Below, in pieces: positions 1 to 8,221 of a DNA stretch of 46,590 nt. The notes below the pieces were generated by a model that saw only the letters and a list, made by a program, of their open reading frames with translations, was not told where the DNA came from and made no database searches. Both the position numbers and the translations under genes were made by a program. Every line of letters starts with the position of its first letter. Position 1 is the stretch's first letter. The DNA comes from Lachnospiraceae bacterium (GTDB lineage: Bacteria; Bacillota; Clostridia; Lachnospirales; Lachnospiraceae). The DNA lies in the NCBI GenBank assembly GCA_017521985.1, contig JAFXAZ010000053.1, positions 1-46,590 on the forward strand, given 5' to 3'.

Positions 1-48
1 ATTATTGTCTGTAATAATTTGTCGAATTTGCTCTTTTGCGATTGCCAT
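1..48 (-). CDS. IS256-family transposase, N-terminal fragment (partial)
   Basis: The reading frame starts at 48 and runs off the window after 16 codons (MAIAKEQIRQIITDNN). This opening, a short basic/acidic helix with KEQIR, is what I recall for IS256-family transposases of gut Firmicutes, which continue into a DDE catalytic domain outside this window. AGGAGT at 55-60 is the ribosome binding site and lies inside the downstream arm of a hairpin. No frame break is visible in the part present. With so few residues the family call is tentative. Confidence 0.55.
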   Translation of the reverse strand, partial: MAIAKEQIRQIITDNN

Positions 49-54
49 AAAAAT

Positions 55-104
55 ACTCCTTTTCGATAAGAATTTTCATATCGTAATTCTTACCAAAAAG
101 GAGA
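55..104 (-). promoter_or_regulatory. Hairpin sequestering the transposase ribosome binding site
   Basis: Arms 55-74 and 85-104 enclose a 10-base loop. Read as minus-strand RNA, 19 of 20 positions pair, two of them as G-U wobbles. Read as plus-strand RNA those two positions become A-C mismatches, so the structure fits selection on the transposase mRNA. The AGGAG of the transposase is entirely within the stem. Hairpins that hide the start site in read-through transcripts are known for IS10 and IS200; the same role here is inference. Confidence 0.55.
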
Positions 105-118
105 CATTTTTTTCCAAA

Positions 119-141
119 GACACAAACTATTTTACACTACC
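119..141. repeat. Putative terminal inverted repeat of the IS256-like element
   Basis: The last element-like bases are GACACAAACTATTTTACACT followed by ACC. This resembles outer ends of IS256-type elements and sits about 70 bases upstream of the transposase start, as expected. The exact boundary is uncertain because the partner repeat lies outside the window. Confidence 0.4.
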
Positions 142-283
142 AATTCCGGAGGAGACGGAAGCGGCAATTATCAGGTTCTTTATTTTATCCCTACATACTG
201 TATTTCAATCGTCGATTTATATCTATAACAGCTTTATTTAAATTTTTGTTATTTCTGATTCTTCAGAAGCAGAAAGGTCTATA

Positions 284-570
284 TTATTGTGCACCTACGC
301 AATTTATACCTGCATAAAGGGCTCGTGCATAGCCATATAAGACACTTCCGTCTTTGGTATTAATTTCAGTAGTTTTACCACGTCTTTTGGCAAATGGTTT
401 CAAAGGGCTTGATATCTGTTATATATTAGCACATCTTCTTGCGACATATTTGAAAGCAATACCCTCCCTGTAGCGGTACGATAGATATCATTGGCCAGAA
501 TATCCCTGTCTTCTTCTAATAAATGATGCTGTGAGTCTATTCGGTCAATGATATATTTTTTTTCCACCAT
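284..570 (-). pseudogene. Decayed minus-strand gene in two frames, unassigned
   Basis: A frame starting at 570 gives 56 residues (opening MVEKKYIIDRIDSQHHLLEE) and stops at 400. The following bases in another frame continue with a coding-like stretch containing KRRGKTTEINTKDGSVLYGY and stopping at 284. Insertion of one T in the run near 402-404 would join the two into one protein of about 98 residues, so this looks like a single frameshifted gene. I do not recognise the family. The neighbouring IS end and the conjugation remnants elsewhere suggest mobile-element cargo. It could instead be one intact 56-codon gene plus chance sequence. Confidence 0.4.
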
Positions 571-823
571 GGATAATGACCTAGCACATAGCCTTTTGAA
601 TGTGAAATTCGGTTTACATAACCTTGATAAGAATAGGCTTAGTGAGTATGGAGAAGCTTTATATAAGATTCGGGTCAGATCATAAAAGACTGTAAGGATT
701 TAGAAGCAGAGGATTGATTCCTCTGCTTCTTCCGTCGTAGGAATATTTGGATTCAGGAATTATTCATTCCTTAACGCAGTGAATATTAAGTGTAGATGTT
801 GAAGTGAAAATACAAGAGTAAAA
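571..823. other. Intergenic remnant, little content
   Basis: Apart from the hairpin at 702-730, this stretch has only a 38-codon plus-strand frame (569-685, opening MDNDLAHSLLNVKFGLHNLD) without a ribosome binding site. It overlaps the start of the decayed minus-strand frame. I cannot support it as a gene. Confidence 0.4.
702..730. terminator. Perfect 12-bp hairpin, possible terminator
   Basis: AGAAGCAGAGGA (702-713) and its exact complement (719-730) flank a 5-base loop. Neither side has a strong T-run, so it may be a weak terminator for the minus-strand AraC gene ending at 824, or a leftover structure from a mobile element. Confidence 0.4.
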
Positions 824-1606
824 TTAAATCTCACTGTTTCCTTTTTGTGCGTATTCACTGGGGGTACATCCTTCTTTTTCTTTAAAATATTTCGAAAAAA
901 AATATATCGAATGGAAGCCGCAGCGTTCTGAGATTTCTGTAATCGTACAGTCGCTGTAACACAGCAATTGCTTAGCCAAATTGAGCCTGTGTGACAGCAG
1001 GTCAGCTTTGGGCGAGCATCCGAAATGCTGGCAGTAAAGGGAGCAGAATCGGCTGACAGAGTATTCGCACAGATTTGCCATATCCTGCAGTGTCCAATCA
1101 CGCTCCGGGTGGCGCAGAAAGGCTTCTCTCACAGCTTCAATGCGAAGCATAGGAGAGCCGGAGTTTTGCTGCTGTTCATAAAGGCGGTGTATCTGGATGA
1201 TGGTTCCGGTCATGTAGGAGGAGATGATCTCCTGATAGCCGGTGTGCTTTAAGAGGAGTTCTTCTTCAATTTGTGTAATACAGTTTTTTAATAGGAAGGG
1301 GGTGCCGATGTGAAAGGCAGTTCCTTCCGGCAACGGGTAGCGAGTCAGCAGATCCCAGAAATCGTTGCCGTTTAAGTACATCCAGTCATTTATAAATGTT
1401 TCGTTTTGTTCCCGGGGACCGTGATAGATCGGAGTCCACGGCGGCATGATTAAAATATCCCCTGCATTTCCGGCAAGCAGTCTGCCATCAGATTCATATA
1501 AAAACGGAGTGGAAAAACTACCTATGAAATAAGCATTCCGCATGGTTCTTTCACAAAATTCCCCTGTATTATGTGGAAAATTTGTTCCACAGCAAAAAAT
1601 CTCCAT
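824..1606 (-). CDS. AraC-family transcriptional regulator (cytoplasmic, cupin-type sensor)
   Basis: A 260-residue regulator. Roughly the first 140 residues form a cupin-like sugar-sensing part (AGDILIMPPWTPIYHGP is typical of its beta strands). The last ~100 form the double helix-turn-helix of the AraC/XylS family, with the second helix at ITEISERCGFHSIYFFSKYF and the usual terminal PSEYA. The longer frame starts 37 codons earlier in a non-coding-like stretch; ATG at 1606 is preferred because AGGAAGG sits 7 bases upstream of it. The gene is divergent from the GH2 beta-mannosidase, which it probably controls in response to an oligosaccharide. The inducer cannot be read from the sequence. Confidence 0.85.
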   Translation of the reverse strand: MEIFCCGTNFPHNTGEFCERTMRNAYFIGSFSTPFLYESDGRLLAGNAGDILIMPPWTPIYHGPREQNETFINDWMYLNGNDFWDLLTRYPLPEGTAFHIGTPFLLKNCITQIEEELLLKHTGYQEIISSYMTGTIIQIHRLYEQQQNSGSPMLRIEAVREAFLRHPERDWTLQDMANLCEYSVSRFCSLYCQHFGCSPKADLLSHRLNLAKQLLCYSDCTITEISERCGFHSIYFFSKYFKEKEGCTPSEYAQKGNSEI

Positions 1607-1701
1607 AACATATCCTTCCTGAGAATCGATGTAGGTTGCCGGCTCTCTTGATTGGCAAATAGTAAGAAAATACAAAAACATAGTCAATAAATATATTGTT
1701 A

Positions 1702-1730
1702 TTGAGCATTGTATCATAATAAAATATAAA
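1702..1730 (+). promoter_or_regulatory. Predicted sigma-A promoter of the GH2 gene
   Basis: TTGAGC (1702-1707), 17 bases, TATAAA (1725-1730), in the 177-base gap between the divergent AraC gene and the GH2 gene. The predicted start of transcription near 1737 leaves a leader of about 47 bases. The spacing is ideal but the -35 box is imperfect, consistent with activator dependence. Confidence 0.4.
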
Positions 1731-1783
1731 TATCAATACAAACAGTCGGGCTGCAGAGGGCGGCTCGTGAAAGGAGATTACCG

Positions 1784-4180
1784 ATGAAAAAAATAAGTTT
1801 GAATGGTACTTGGCGTTTGAGTGGTGCCGGTTACGATTGTCAGGGGACAATTCCAGGATCTGTATATTCCTTTTTGCTGGATAATGGACTGATGGAAGAT
1901 CCCTTTTATCGTCAGAATGAATTAGAGGCAGTGAAGCTTTTAGAAAATGAGTTTACATTTTCTAAGACCTTCACATGGGAATCCACAGAGGACCGAGTCA
2001 TGTTGCATTGTGACGGATTGGATACGCTGTGCAACATTTATATCAACGGAAAGCATGTGGCATATACCGACAATATGCATCGTACATACGAATTTGATGT
2101 GACAGATCTTTTGGTAGAAGGCGAGAATGAGATTAAAATTGTCTGTCATCCTGTGGATGCGTATATAAAAGAAAAACATGCTGAGCATCCCTTGCCGGCA
2201 CCCCTGGATGCTTTGGAAGGCTTCGGACATATCCGAAAAGCCCACTGTATGCTTGGCTGGGACTGGGGACCACGCCTTCCTGATGCAGGAATCTGGAGAA
2301 ATATTGAATTGTTGATTTTGGATAGTGCACGAATTACAGACTTTCACATAACCCAGCGGCATGCTGACGGAAGGGTATATGTGACAACTTGTGTGGAGAC
2401 GGATCGGGAAGTGGCTGTGGCAGTTAAAGTAAAGACACCGGACGGTCATATATTGGTAATAGAGCCGAACAAAGAAACAAGAATTGATGATCCCCAGCTT
2501 TGGTGGCCTAATGGCCTTGGTGAGCAGCCGTTGTACACTTTCAGTGCGGTAGTGTTAAAAGACGGTGAGATTGTGGACTCTCAGGAAAAGAGAATCGGTC
2601 TGAGAACTTTGAAGCTGATTAGAGAAAAGGATGTCTATGGTGAGAGCTTCTGCCATGAAGTGAATGGGGTTAAGTTCTTTGCTATGGGAGCAGATTATAT
2701 TCCAGAGGATAATATTTTCTCAAGAATCACGCCGGAGAGAACGAAATGGCTGCTTAAGCAGTGTAAGGACTGCCATTTCAATGCCATCCGCGTTTGGGGC
2801 GGCGGTTATTATCCGGATGATTTCTTCTTTGATATCTGCGATGAAATGGGTATCGTAGTGTTCCAGGATATGATGTTTGCGTGTACACTTGTGTGGGCAG
2901 ACGAGGCATTCAAGGAGAATATTAAGGCTGAATTTATAGACAATTTGAAACGTATAAGACATCATGCGTCATTGGCGCTGATCAGTGGGAATAATGAGCT
3001 GGAGCAGTTCCAGAGTCAAAAGGATGATCCGGTACTGTTTCCAATGTATCTTGAGGTGTTTGAAGGAATGTTACCGGATCTGATCAAGGAATTGTGTCCC
3101 TATATTCCTTATATATCTTCTTCCCCGATTACTTGCGGGCATTTTATTGATCCTGCAAATGAAAACTACGGGGACACTCATTACTGGGATGTTTGGCATG
3201 GAAATAAGCCATTTACGGAATACCGTAATAAATTCTTCCGTTACTTAAGTGAATTTGGCTTCCAGTCATTCCCTTGTGAGAAGACAGTAAATGCATTTAC
3301 TATAGAAGAGGATCGAAATGTCTTCAGCCGCGTCATGGAGATGCATCAGCGTAATGGCAGTGCGAACGGTAAGATTTTAAGCTATCTGTCCCAGACTTTC
3401 CGTTATCCAAATAACTTCGGAACCTTATTATATGCCTCCCAGCTGCTGCAGGCAGAAGCCATCCGTTACGGTGTGGAGCATTTGCGTCGTAACAGAGGCA
3501 GATGTATGGGCACTCTTTACTGGCAGCTGAACGATATCTGGCCGGTGGCGTCTTGGGCAAGTATTGATTATTACGGAAGATATAAGGCACTCCAATATGT
3601 AGCAAAGCGTTTCTATAGTCCTGTGATCATCAGCTGTATGGAGACCGGCGAGAAGTCCACCCGCCCGGTGGTTACAATGGAACTGGGACGGCCGGATTAT
3701 GCCACAAAGGCTCAACTGTGTTTGACCAATGATACTATGGATGAGGTGTCCGGTGTAGTGTCATGGGCATTGAGAGATCGAACCGGCAAGATACTGCAGG
3801 AAGGCAGCGATGAGCTGACAGTGCCTGCTCTTTCACCCGTATGGCTAAAGGAGATGGACTTCCACAAAACAGATGTGGACAATACATACATGAGCTATGG
3901 GTTTACTATGGATAATGAAGTAGTGTCTGAAGGTACTGTTTTATTTACCGCACCAAAATACTTCCGATTCTTAGATCCTCATCTTAGATGTGAGGTCAAT
4001 GGGGACGAAATTACTATTTATGCAGATGCCTATGCAAGATATGTGGAGATCGATTCGCCGGATTCTGATTTTGTGTTGAGTGATAATTATTTTGACATGA
4101 ATGCAGGGCAGAAGACTGTGAAGATTTTGGAAGGTACACCGGGGACGATTAGGTTGAGATCGGTGTATGATATACGGTAG
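1784..4180 (+). CDS. Beta-mannosidase, glycoside hydrolase family 2
   Basis: A 798-residue GH2 enzyme without signal peptide, so probably cytoplasmic; it would remove beta-linked mannose from the non-reducing end of imported oligosaccharides. In order: N-terminal jelly-roll sugar-binding domain (GTWRLSG, then HCDGLDTLCNIYINGKHVAY), immunoglobulin-like beta domain, and a (beta/alpha)8 barrel. The barrel carries the probable acid/base Glu405 in SGNNELEQ and the probable nucleophile Glu490 in SEFGFQS, both contexts typical of the beta-mannosidase branch, as is WGGGYYPDD. A C-terminal beta domain follows LYWQLNDIWPV. AAAGGAG lies 8 bases before the ATG. Related GH2 branches such as exo-glucosaminidases are possible but less likely. 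Confidence 0.88.
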   Translation: MKKISLNGTWRLSGAGYDCQGTIPGSVYSFLLDNGLMEDPFYRQNELEAVKLLENEFTFSKTFTWESTEDRVMLHCDGLDTLCNIYINGKHVAYTDNMHRTYEFDVTDLLVEGENEIKIVCHPVDAYIKEKHAEHPLPAPLDALEGFGHIRKAHCMLGWDWGPRLPDAGIWRNIELLILDSARITDFHITQRHADGRVYVTTCVETDREVAVAVKVKTPDGHILVIEPNKETRIDDPQLWWPNGLGEQPLYTFSAVVLKDGEIVDSQEKRIGLRTLKLIREKDVYGESFCHEVNGVKFFAMGADYIPEDNIFSRITPERTKWLLKQCKDCHFNAIRVWGGGYYPDDFFFDICDEMGIVVFQDMMFACTLVWADEAFKENIKAEFIDNLKRIRHHASLALISGNNELEQFQSQKDDPVLFPMYLEVFEGMLPDLIKELCPYIPYISSSPITCGHFIDPANENYGDTHYWDVWHGNKPFTEYRNKFFRYLSEFGFQSFPCEKTVNAFTIEEDRNVFSRVMEMHQRNGSANGKILSYLSQTFRYPNNFGTLLYASQLLQAEAIRYGVEHLRRNRGRCMGTLYWQLNDIWPVASWASIDYYGRYKALQYVAKRFYSPVIISCMETGEKSTRPVVTMELGRPDYATKAQLCLTNDTMDEVSGVVSWALRDRTGKILQEGSDELTVPALSPVWLKEMDFHKTDVDNTYMSYGFTMDNEVVSEGTVLFTAPKYFRFLDPHLRCEVNGDEITIYADAYARYVEIDSPDSDFVLSDNYFDMNAGQKTVKILEGTPGTIRLRSVYDIR

Positions 4181-4192
4181 GATTAATAAATT

Positions 4193-4229
4193 AGTAGGAG
4201 AATGGCTGAAATGTCTTTCTCCTACTTTT
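4193..4229 (+). terminator. Terminator downstream of the GH2 gene
   Basis: AGTAGGAGAA (4193-4202) pairs perfectly with TTCTCCTACT (4217-4226) across a 14-base loop and is followed by TTT. It lies 12 bases after the GH2 stop and before the convergent AraC gene. The T-run is short, so efficiency may be modest. Confidence 0.5.
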
Positions 4230-4273
4230 ACGCTTGGGTGTTTTAGAGGGACAGTTGTGATTGCTTGGTTTTA

Positions 4274-5056
4274 CTATTTTGATGATTTATACTTTTCTAT
4301 ATATCCAGAGGGTGAAATGCCTGTATATTCTTTAAACTGTCGACTGAAAAAGTAAAGGTCACTATATCCACAGATTTCAGCAATTTGTGTTACGTTGTAT
4401 AGTCCTGACAGCAACAGATCACAGGCATAGTTAATTTTTAGGCTGATAATATATTTCATTGGTGATATTCCAAATTTCTTAATAAACAATCTTTTCAAAT
4501 ACGAATAGCTAACGGAACAGCAAGCAGCTAAATCGTGTATGGAAACTTTGTGGTCAAGAAAATGAGCATCAATAAATTCAATTGCAGGCTTAATAGCCTG
4601 ATACTGACCTTCAGGAATATAGTTTTGCTTTTGTAATTCGGCAAAGATTTTATAAAGAAGGGAAATGCATTCAAAATAGTATCCCTCATTTTTACTTACC
4701 CAAGTTAAAAACGTCTTTTTAAAAAGAGGTCCAACGGCATCGCTCTTAGTGCATTTCATCACAAATGCTTCATTAGATATTGAACGGTCTGTGTCAAAGT
4801 ATGCAACTATACATTCCCCCAGTTCTCTACGTTCAACGGTATACTCCGTATTTTTTCCCTTTGGAAGAAAACGAATTGTATTTTCACTGGTTTCCATTTT
4901 TTTGCCGTTAAAATGTACTATAGCCTGCCCCGAAAAGTGAAATATTAGTTCGTTTGACTTTAAGTCATTAGAAAATGAGATTTTTGCACCTTTATATTCG
5001 TCTTTACCTACAAGAATAATGCGATTTATTTTTGTAATTATAAAATTTTCATTCAT
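4274..5056 (-). CDS. AraC-family transcriptional regulator
   Basis: A 260-residue regulator with an N-terminal cupin-like ligand domain and a C-terminal AraC double helix-turn-helix (VSIHDLAACCSVSYSYLKRL, then VTQIAEICGYSDLYFFSRQF). ATG at 5056 is chosen over ATG at 5068 because GGTGAT, the end of the ideal Shine-Dalgarno, ends 3 bases before it while 5068 has none. It is divergent from the glycyl radical enzyme stump at 5209. It resembles the regulator at 36908-37702 in length and in the C-terminal half (for example FFSRQFKEYTGISPSGYI against YFRKIFKRETTLSPNEYL), and that one is also divergent from a glycyl radical enzyme. It is probably an orphaned regulator of the broken gene. Confidence 0.85.
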   Translation of the reverse strand: MNENFIITKINRIILVGKDEYKGAKISFSNDLKSNELIFHFSGQAIVHFNGKKMETSENTIRFLPKGKNTEYTVERRELGECIVAYFDTDRSISNEAFVMKCTKSDAVGPLFKKTFLTWVSKNEGYYFECISLLYKIFAELQKQNYIPEGQYQAIKPAIEFIDAHFLDHKVSIHDLAACCSVSYSYLKRLFIKKFGISPMKYIISLKINYACDLLLSGLYNVTQIAEICGYSDLYFFSRQFKEYTGISPSGYIEKYKSSK

Positions 5057-5208
5057 AACATCACCCATTTCATATTAACATAGAAGTTATTTAAAAACAA
5101 TAAAATAGTATCAAAAAGTACAAATTAAATAATTAGTGCATTTTCTTCTTCCGTCCTACGCTATAAAATTGTATCAAAATTTAAATTATATTGAAAGGGA
5201 ATATGGTT

Positions 5209-5397
5209 ATGAATGAAAGAATTGAGGCACTTACAAGATTAACACTTCAAGGAGAAATGTATGTAACGCCTGTTAAAACGGAATATGACAGAGAGGATCT
5301 TTTTCTTCCCAAACAGCAAATGGAGTCTAAAAGAATCTGCGAGTATATTTTAAATCAAACTCCAAAAATTACTGAGTTTTCCAAAATGACAGGTTAG
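5209..5397 (+). pseudogene. Glycyl radical enzyme (PFL-like), N-terminal stump
   Basis: Sixty-two residues opening MNERIEALTRLTLQGEMYVT and containing KTEYDREDLFL and CEYILNQTPKIT, a beginning I recall for pyruvate-formate-lyase-like glycyl radical enzymes of Clostridia that are normally about 750-800 residues. The frame stops at 5397 and no continuation follows, so the catalytic Cys and Gly domains are gone. AAAGGGA lies 8 bases before ATG 5209; frames starting at 5191 or 5203 are less well placed. It is divergent from an AraC regulator. Family identity rests on the N-terminus only. Confidence 0.6.
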
Positions 5398-5535
5398 TTT
5401 ATACCCTTGAATATTCTTGCCACAGTTCACTGCTTTTTTCGTTTCGGCCTCGAAACGGTACTGGCTTGCCAACGTATCCAGTTCACTGCCGGTATCATTA
5501 AATTTGCTGTGGAAGATAGTGAAATGAATGCACTT
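5398..5535 (-). pseudogene. Minus-strand gene fragment, unassigned
   Basis: Read from 5535 downwards, one frame gives about 46 coding-like residues (ending region TLASQYRFEAETKKAVNCGK) with no start codon or ribosome binding site and truncated ends. It begins exactly where the glycyl radical enzyme stump breaks off. I do not recognise it; an element-borne protein is possible. Confidence 0.35.
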
Positions 5536-5684
5536 TCACAAAAACTGCTTTCTGCCATTTGGCTTTCTGTGAGTCACATTCGAGTCAGGCAAAAAAAGTA
5601 TTCGAGCTCTGTTTTTATAACAGGATTGATGAGGCAAAGGTCTGGTCAGAGAAAATAAAGGAATTAACGAAGATGCCTGTATAA
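5523..5684 (+). pseudogene. Plus-strand gene fragment, unassigned
   Basis: An open stretch of 53 codons after a TGA, ending in a convincing coding tail (VFELCFYNRIDEAKVWSEKI and then KELTKMPV, stop at 5684). No start is visible and it overlaps the neighbouring minus-strand fragment, so it is probably the 3' end of a deleted gene. AAGGGGGG and ATGATG follow at 5684-5700, as if another gene once started here, but its frame ends after about 34 codons. Confidence 0.3.
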
Positions 5685-5738
5685 AGGGGGGAATGATGAG
5701 CATGTTTGAAAAAACAAAAAAGTTATGTCGGAGAGTTT

Positions 5739-5888
5739 CTAGGCAGTTCCTACATCGGAGATTTCCAGAAAAGCATTGTCCACCATGCGGTAATTGATAC
5801 CGTTCTTTTGGAGTTTGCCTGCCAGAAGGTTATGGCCGTTCATATAGAAAGGTGATGATTCCATGCATACCTTACAAACATCAGGGTG
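5739..5888 (-). pseudogene. Minus-strand gene fragment, unassigned
   Basis: Fifty codons read down from 5888 to a TAG at 5739. Starting from an internal ATG at 5864 the product begins MESSPFYMNGHNLLAGKLQK and is 41 residues. The composition is protein-like and the frame stays open upstream (HPDVCKVC). Only a weak TAAGG precedes the ATG and the 5' side runs into the end of the sensor gene. It looks like a leftover of a larger minus-strand gene. No family recognised. Confidence 0.35.
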
Positions 5889-5902
5889 CTTACTGCACCC
5901 TG
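5882..5902. terminator. Hairpin spanning the stop codon of the membrane AraC sensor
   Basis: CAGGGTGC (5882-5889) and GCACCCTG (5895-5902) form a perfect 8-bp stem whose 5-base loop contains part of the TAA stop of the minus-strand regulator. No T-run follows on the minus strand, so it may protect the 3' end rather than terminate. Confidence 0.35.
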
Positions 5903-8055
5903 AAATCTGATGGACTCATCCCGGTCTCTTGCTTGAATTTCCGGCGGAAGCTGGAGGGATTCACATAGCCTACCAGCACGCTGATGGTGTTCACAGGTAA
6001 ATCGGTATTTAACAGCATATCTGACGCTTTTTCAAAGCGAAGCTTCCATAGATAATCTATAAAATTCTCCCCGAATTTTTTTTTGAACAAGTAACTCATA
6101 TAAGCAATACTTACATGGAAGTGATCTGCCAGCGTGGTAATGGTCAGCTCCTCTGATGCATAGTTTTGCTCTAGATATTCCTGGATCTGGGTGTTGCGTA
6201 TTGCATGCTGTTCTGTCTGGAACAGGGTGAGCATCTGCTGCAGGTTTTCGGTAATCTCCTGTTTCTTTTCCTGCCAGTTACAGCTTCGGCAGTAATACAA
6301 TGTCTCAAAATACAAATCCTCATACAGTTTAAACTTAATATCATGGCGGTTCATGGAACTGAACAGCGTCATAAGAATGTCAATGAGCAGGCAGCGGACG
6401 ATAAAGTCCGGATAGCCGGAAGAGAGAGACAAAAGCTGATCCAGCTGTGCCAACATTTGCTTCAGGAGTCCTTGGGCCTCTGCAAAATCCGATCCGCTTA
6501 AACTGTCACTTAGCTGATCCAGGAGTTTGTAAGGATAGATGGAACTGTCCTTGTCAAAAGGAATATCATTGGTTCCGGAATAGGATACCACAGGTTCTCT
6601 GGGCCAGAGATTGCTGGCCAGCAGTGCATTTTCATAAAGGGTCGGAATATCCGTTAAGGAGGAACCGCTGTTGCTGATAGCGCACAGGCAGCCAGAATCC
6701 TTATGCAGATCGGACATTAAGGAGTAGATAACCGCATCCTTATCCTGCTCCGGACCAATATAATTCACCAGGTATACTGCATAATCGGCACCGGATTCCA
6801 GAGTGATCGCAGCACTGCCTCTGGGCAGCAGGGACTCCAGATGCTGCGGTATGTTGGCGTTCGGAGATTGCCGGTTCTGGTAAGAAATCCGCAGCATATA
6901 AATGCAGTTTTCACAATCAATCCTAAAAATCTGATCAATATTTTTGATACTGTTGAGACCGGGTTTTGAGTGATGATCAATACCTGAGTCCAACAGCGAC
7001 TTCTGGATGGATAAGTGATATTTGGCAATTTTCTCCTGCAGCTGCTGTTTTTCGGTGGCAGCAGCGGAAAAGGCCTCATCCAACTGCTCAATATAGCCTT
7101 TTGATTGTTCAGTCTGGGGTATTACCTTTTGGGCAAGTCTGGCCAGAGGAGAATAGGTCATTTTCATGCTGACGAAGATTAACAATAGTCCGCCCAGGCT
7201 GATGGCAAACAGTAACAGGTATGCCATGCGGAAGGATTCATTTATCTGAGAGGCAAAATATTGGTCGGAAGTCAGGGCAACCAGAGAATAATCACCGTAA
7301 ACATTTGCTCGTACCCACAGAGAATAGTCATCTTTGCAGGAGTAGATTCCTGTCTTGGAGGGTATGGTGTCTGTGACAACTTCTATATTTGAGGTGTTCC
7401 TTCCATAAATTTGAGAAGTGGCATTATTGATTAAGGCATAGGAGACTATGCCATTGATCATATTGTCTTTAAATATCTGCTGTAATTCGGCCAAATTGAT
7501 CATATAGAAGAGCATGTAATCCGCATTAGTATCATTGGGAAAATAGAGCAGATAGGCGGAGTTGGTGCCGGACAGCAGAAGCAGAGCATTTTTTTCTGCT
7601 ATTTCAGTTCTGTTCAAATCCAAAGAATCAAATCTGTCGTTTTTGTTATAAATAAGTACAGTATTGTTATCTTTGTATTGTAACAGATGATTGGAACAAA
7701 GTAAGGTACCATTGCTTCTGTTAATGTAGACAATAGAATCAATAAAATCACTGTTGCTGTCAAAATAAGAAAAAAGTTGACGTAACTCGAGCCGGTTTTG
7801 CATAGTAGGTTCGTGTCGATAGTTAAACAGTGTCATGTCTGTTCTGAGAAGCTGATGAGACTGTAGTATTGAATTTATGTTGGCAATAAAACAATCCTCA
7901 AGGATATTCAGACGATTTTCTACTTCTTTGTACTGTTGTTCTGTATAAGAGCGATGGATCTGTACGCGTATGAACGTGATAAAGCTTGTCAGGGAAAGAA
8001 TCAATATTAAAAAGTAGGATAAAAAGTAACGAACCAGGGTAGAATGTATTTTCAT
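5890..8055 (-). CDS. Membrane-bound AraC-type sensor/regulator, importer-linked
   Basis: A 721-residue one-component sensor. TM1 lies at about residues 9-30, an extracellular cache-like region fills about 32-274, TM2 lies at about 276-297, then a linker, a central region of about 300 residues, and a C-terminal AraC double helix-turn-helix (about 617-721, with LTITTLADHFHVSIAYMSYL and VNTISVLVGYVNPSSFRRKF). This architecture is common next to LplB/YtcP-type sugar importers, and here the gene is divergent from such a set. GGAGG is 10 bases upstream of ATG 8055. It probably senses an extracellular sugar, directly or through the binding protein, and activates the importer; the ligand is unknown. 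Confidence 0.88.
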   Translation of the reverse strand: MKIHSTLVRYFLSYFLILILSLTSFITFIRVQIHRSYTEQQYKEVENRLNILEDCFIANINSILQSHQLLRTDMTLFNYRHEPTMQNRLELRQLFSYFDSNSDFIDSIVYINRSNGTLLCSNHLLQYKDNNTVLIYNKNDRFDSLDLNRTEIAEKNALLLLSGTNSAYLLYFPNDTNADYMLFYMINLAELQQIFKDNMINGIVSYALINNATSQIYGRNTSNIEVVTDTIPSKTGIYSCKDDYSLWVRANVYGDYSLVALTSDQYFASQINESFRMAYLLLFAISLGGLLLIFVSMKMTYSPLARLAQKVIPQTEQSKGYIEQLDEAFSAAATEKQQLQEKIAKYHLSIQKSLLDSGIDHHSKPGLNSIKNIDQIFRIDCENCIYMLRISYQNRQSPNANIPQHLESLLPRGSAAITLESGADYAVYLVNYIGPEQDKDAVIYSLMSDLHKDSGCLCAISNSGSSLTDIPTLYENALLASNLWPREPVVSYSGTNDIPFDKDSSIYPYKLLDQLSDSLSGSDFAEAQGLLKQMLAQLDQLLSLSSGYPDFIVRCLLIDILMTLFSSMNRHDIKFKLYEDLYFETLYYCRSCNWQEKKQEITENLQQMLTLFQTEQHAIRNTQIQEYLEQNYASEELTITTLADHFHVSIAYMSYLFKKKFGENFIDYLWKLRFEKASDMLLNTDLPVNTISVLVGYVNPSSFRRKFKQETGMSPSDFRVQ

Positions 8056-8221
8056 GGTAATGAATCCTCCGCACTATCAGAAACATTGTAACTATATTTA
8101 TTATAGCACCCCGAAATTGATTGAACAAGGTACAATGGTGTTACATTTTTTAAGGTATACCATACAAGCTAATGTAAGAAATTACTTGCGTGAAATACTA
8201 TGGGTGAATAAAAATTGTACG

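Larger units (their letters stand above)
1..141 (-). mobile_element. IS256-like insertion sequence, terminal fragment running off the left edge
   Basis: The stretch holds the beginning of a minus-strand transposase-like reading frame (48 to 1), its leader with a large hairpin (55-104), and at 119-141 a sequence resembling the outer end of IS256-type elements (minus strand GGTAGTGTAAAATAGTTTGT...). The layout of outer inverted repeat, short leader, then transposase start is normal for this family. Only one end is inside the window, so the matching repeat and the target duplication cannot be checked. Family assignment rests on 16 residues plus the layout. Confidence 0.6.

Noticed and set aside
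5-241. 78-codon plus-strand frame at the left edge
   Set aside because: It lies antisense to the IS256-like leader and end, has no ribosome binding site, and its composition is explained by the element on the other strand.
5108-5190. Direct repeat GTATCAAAA at about 5108 and 5170 as AraC operator sites
   Set aside because: The motif is short and AT-rich in an AT-rich region, so chance occurrence is likely.
5407-5658. 83-codon plus-strand frame after the glycyl radical enzyme stump
   Set aside because: Other frames over the same bases give more protein-like fragments on both strands, and this one lacks a ribosome binding site.
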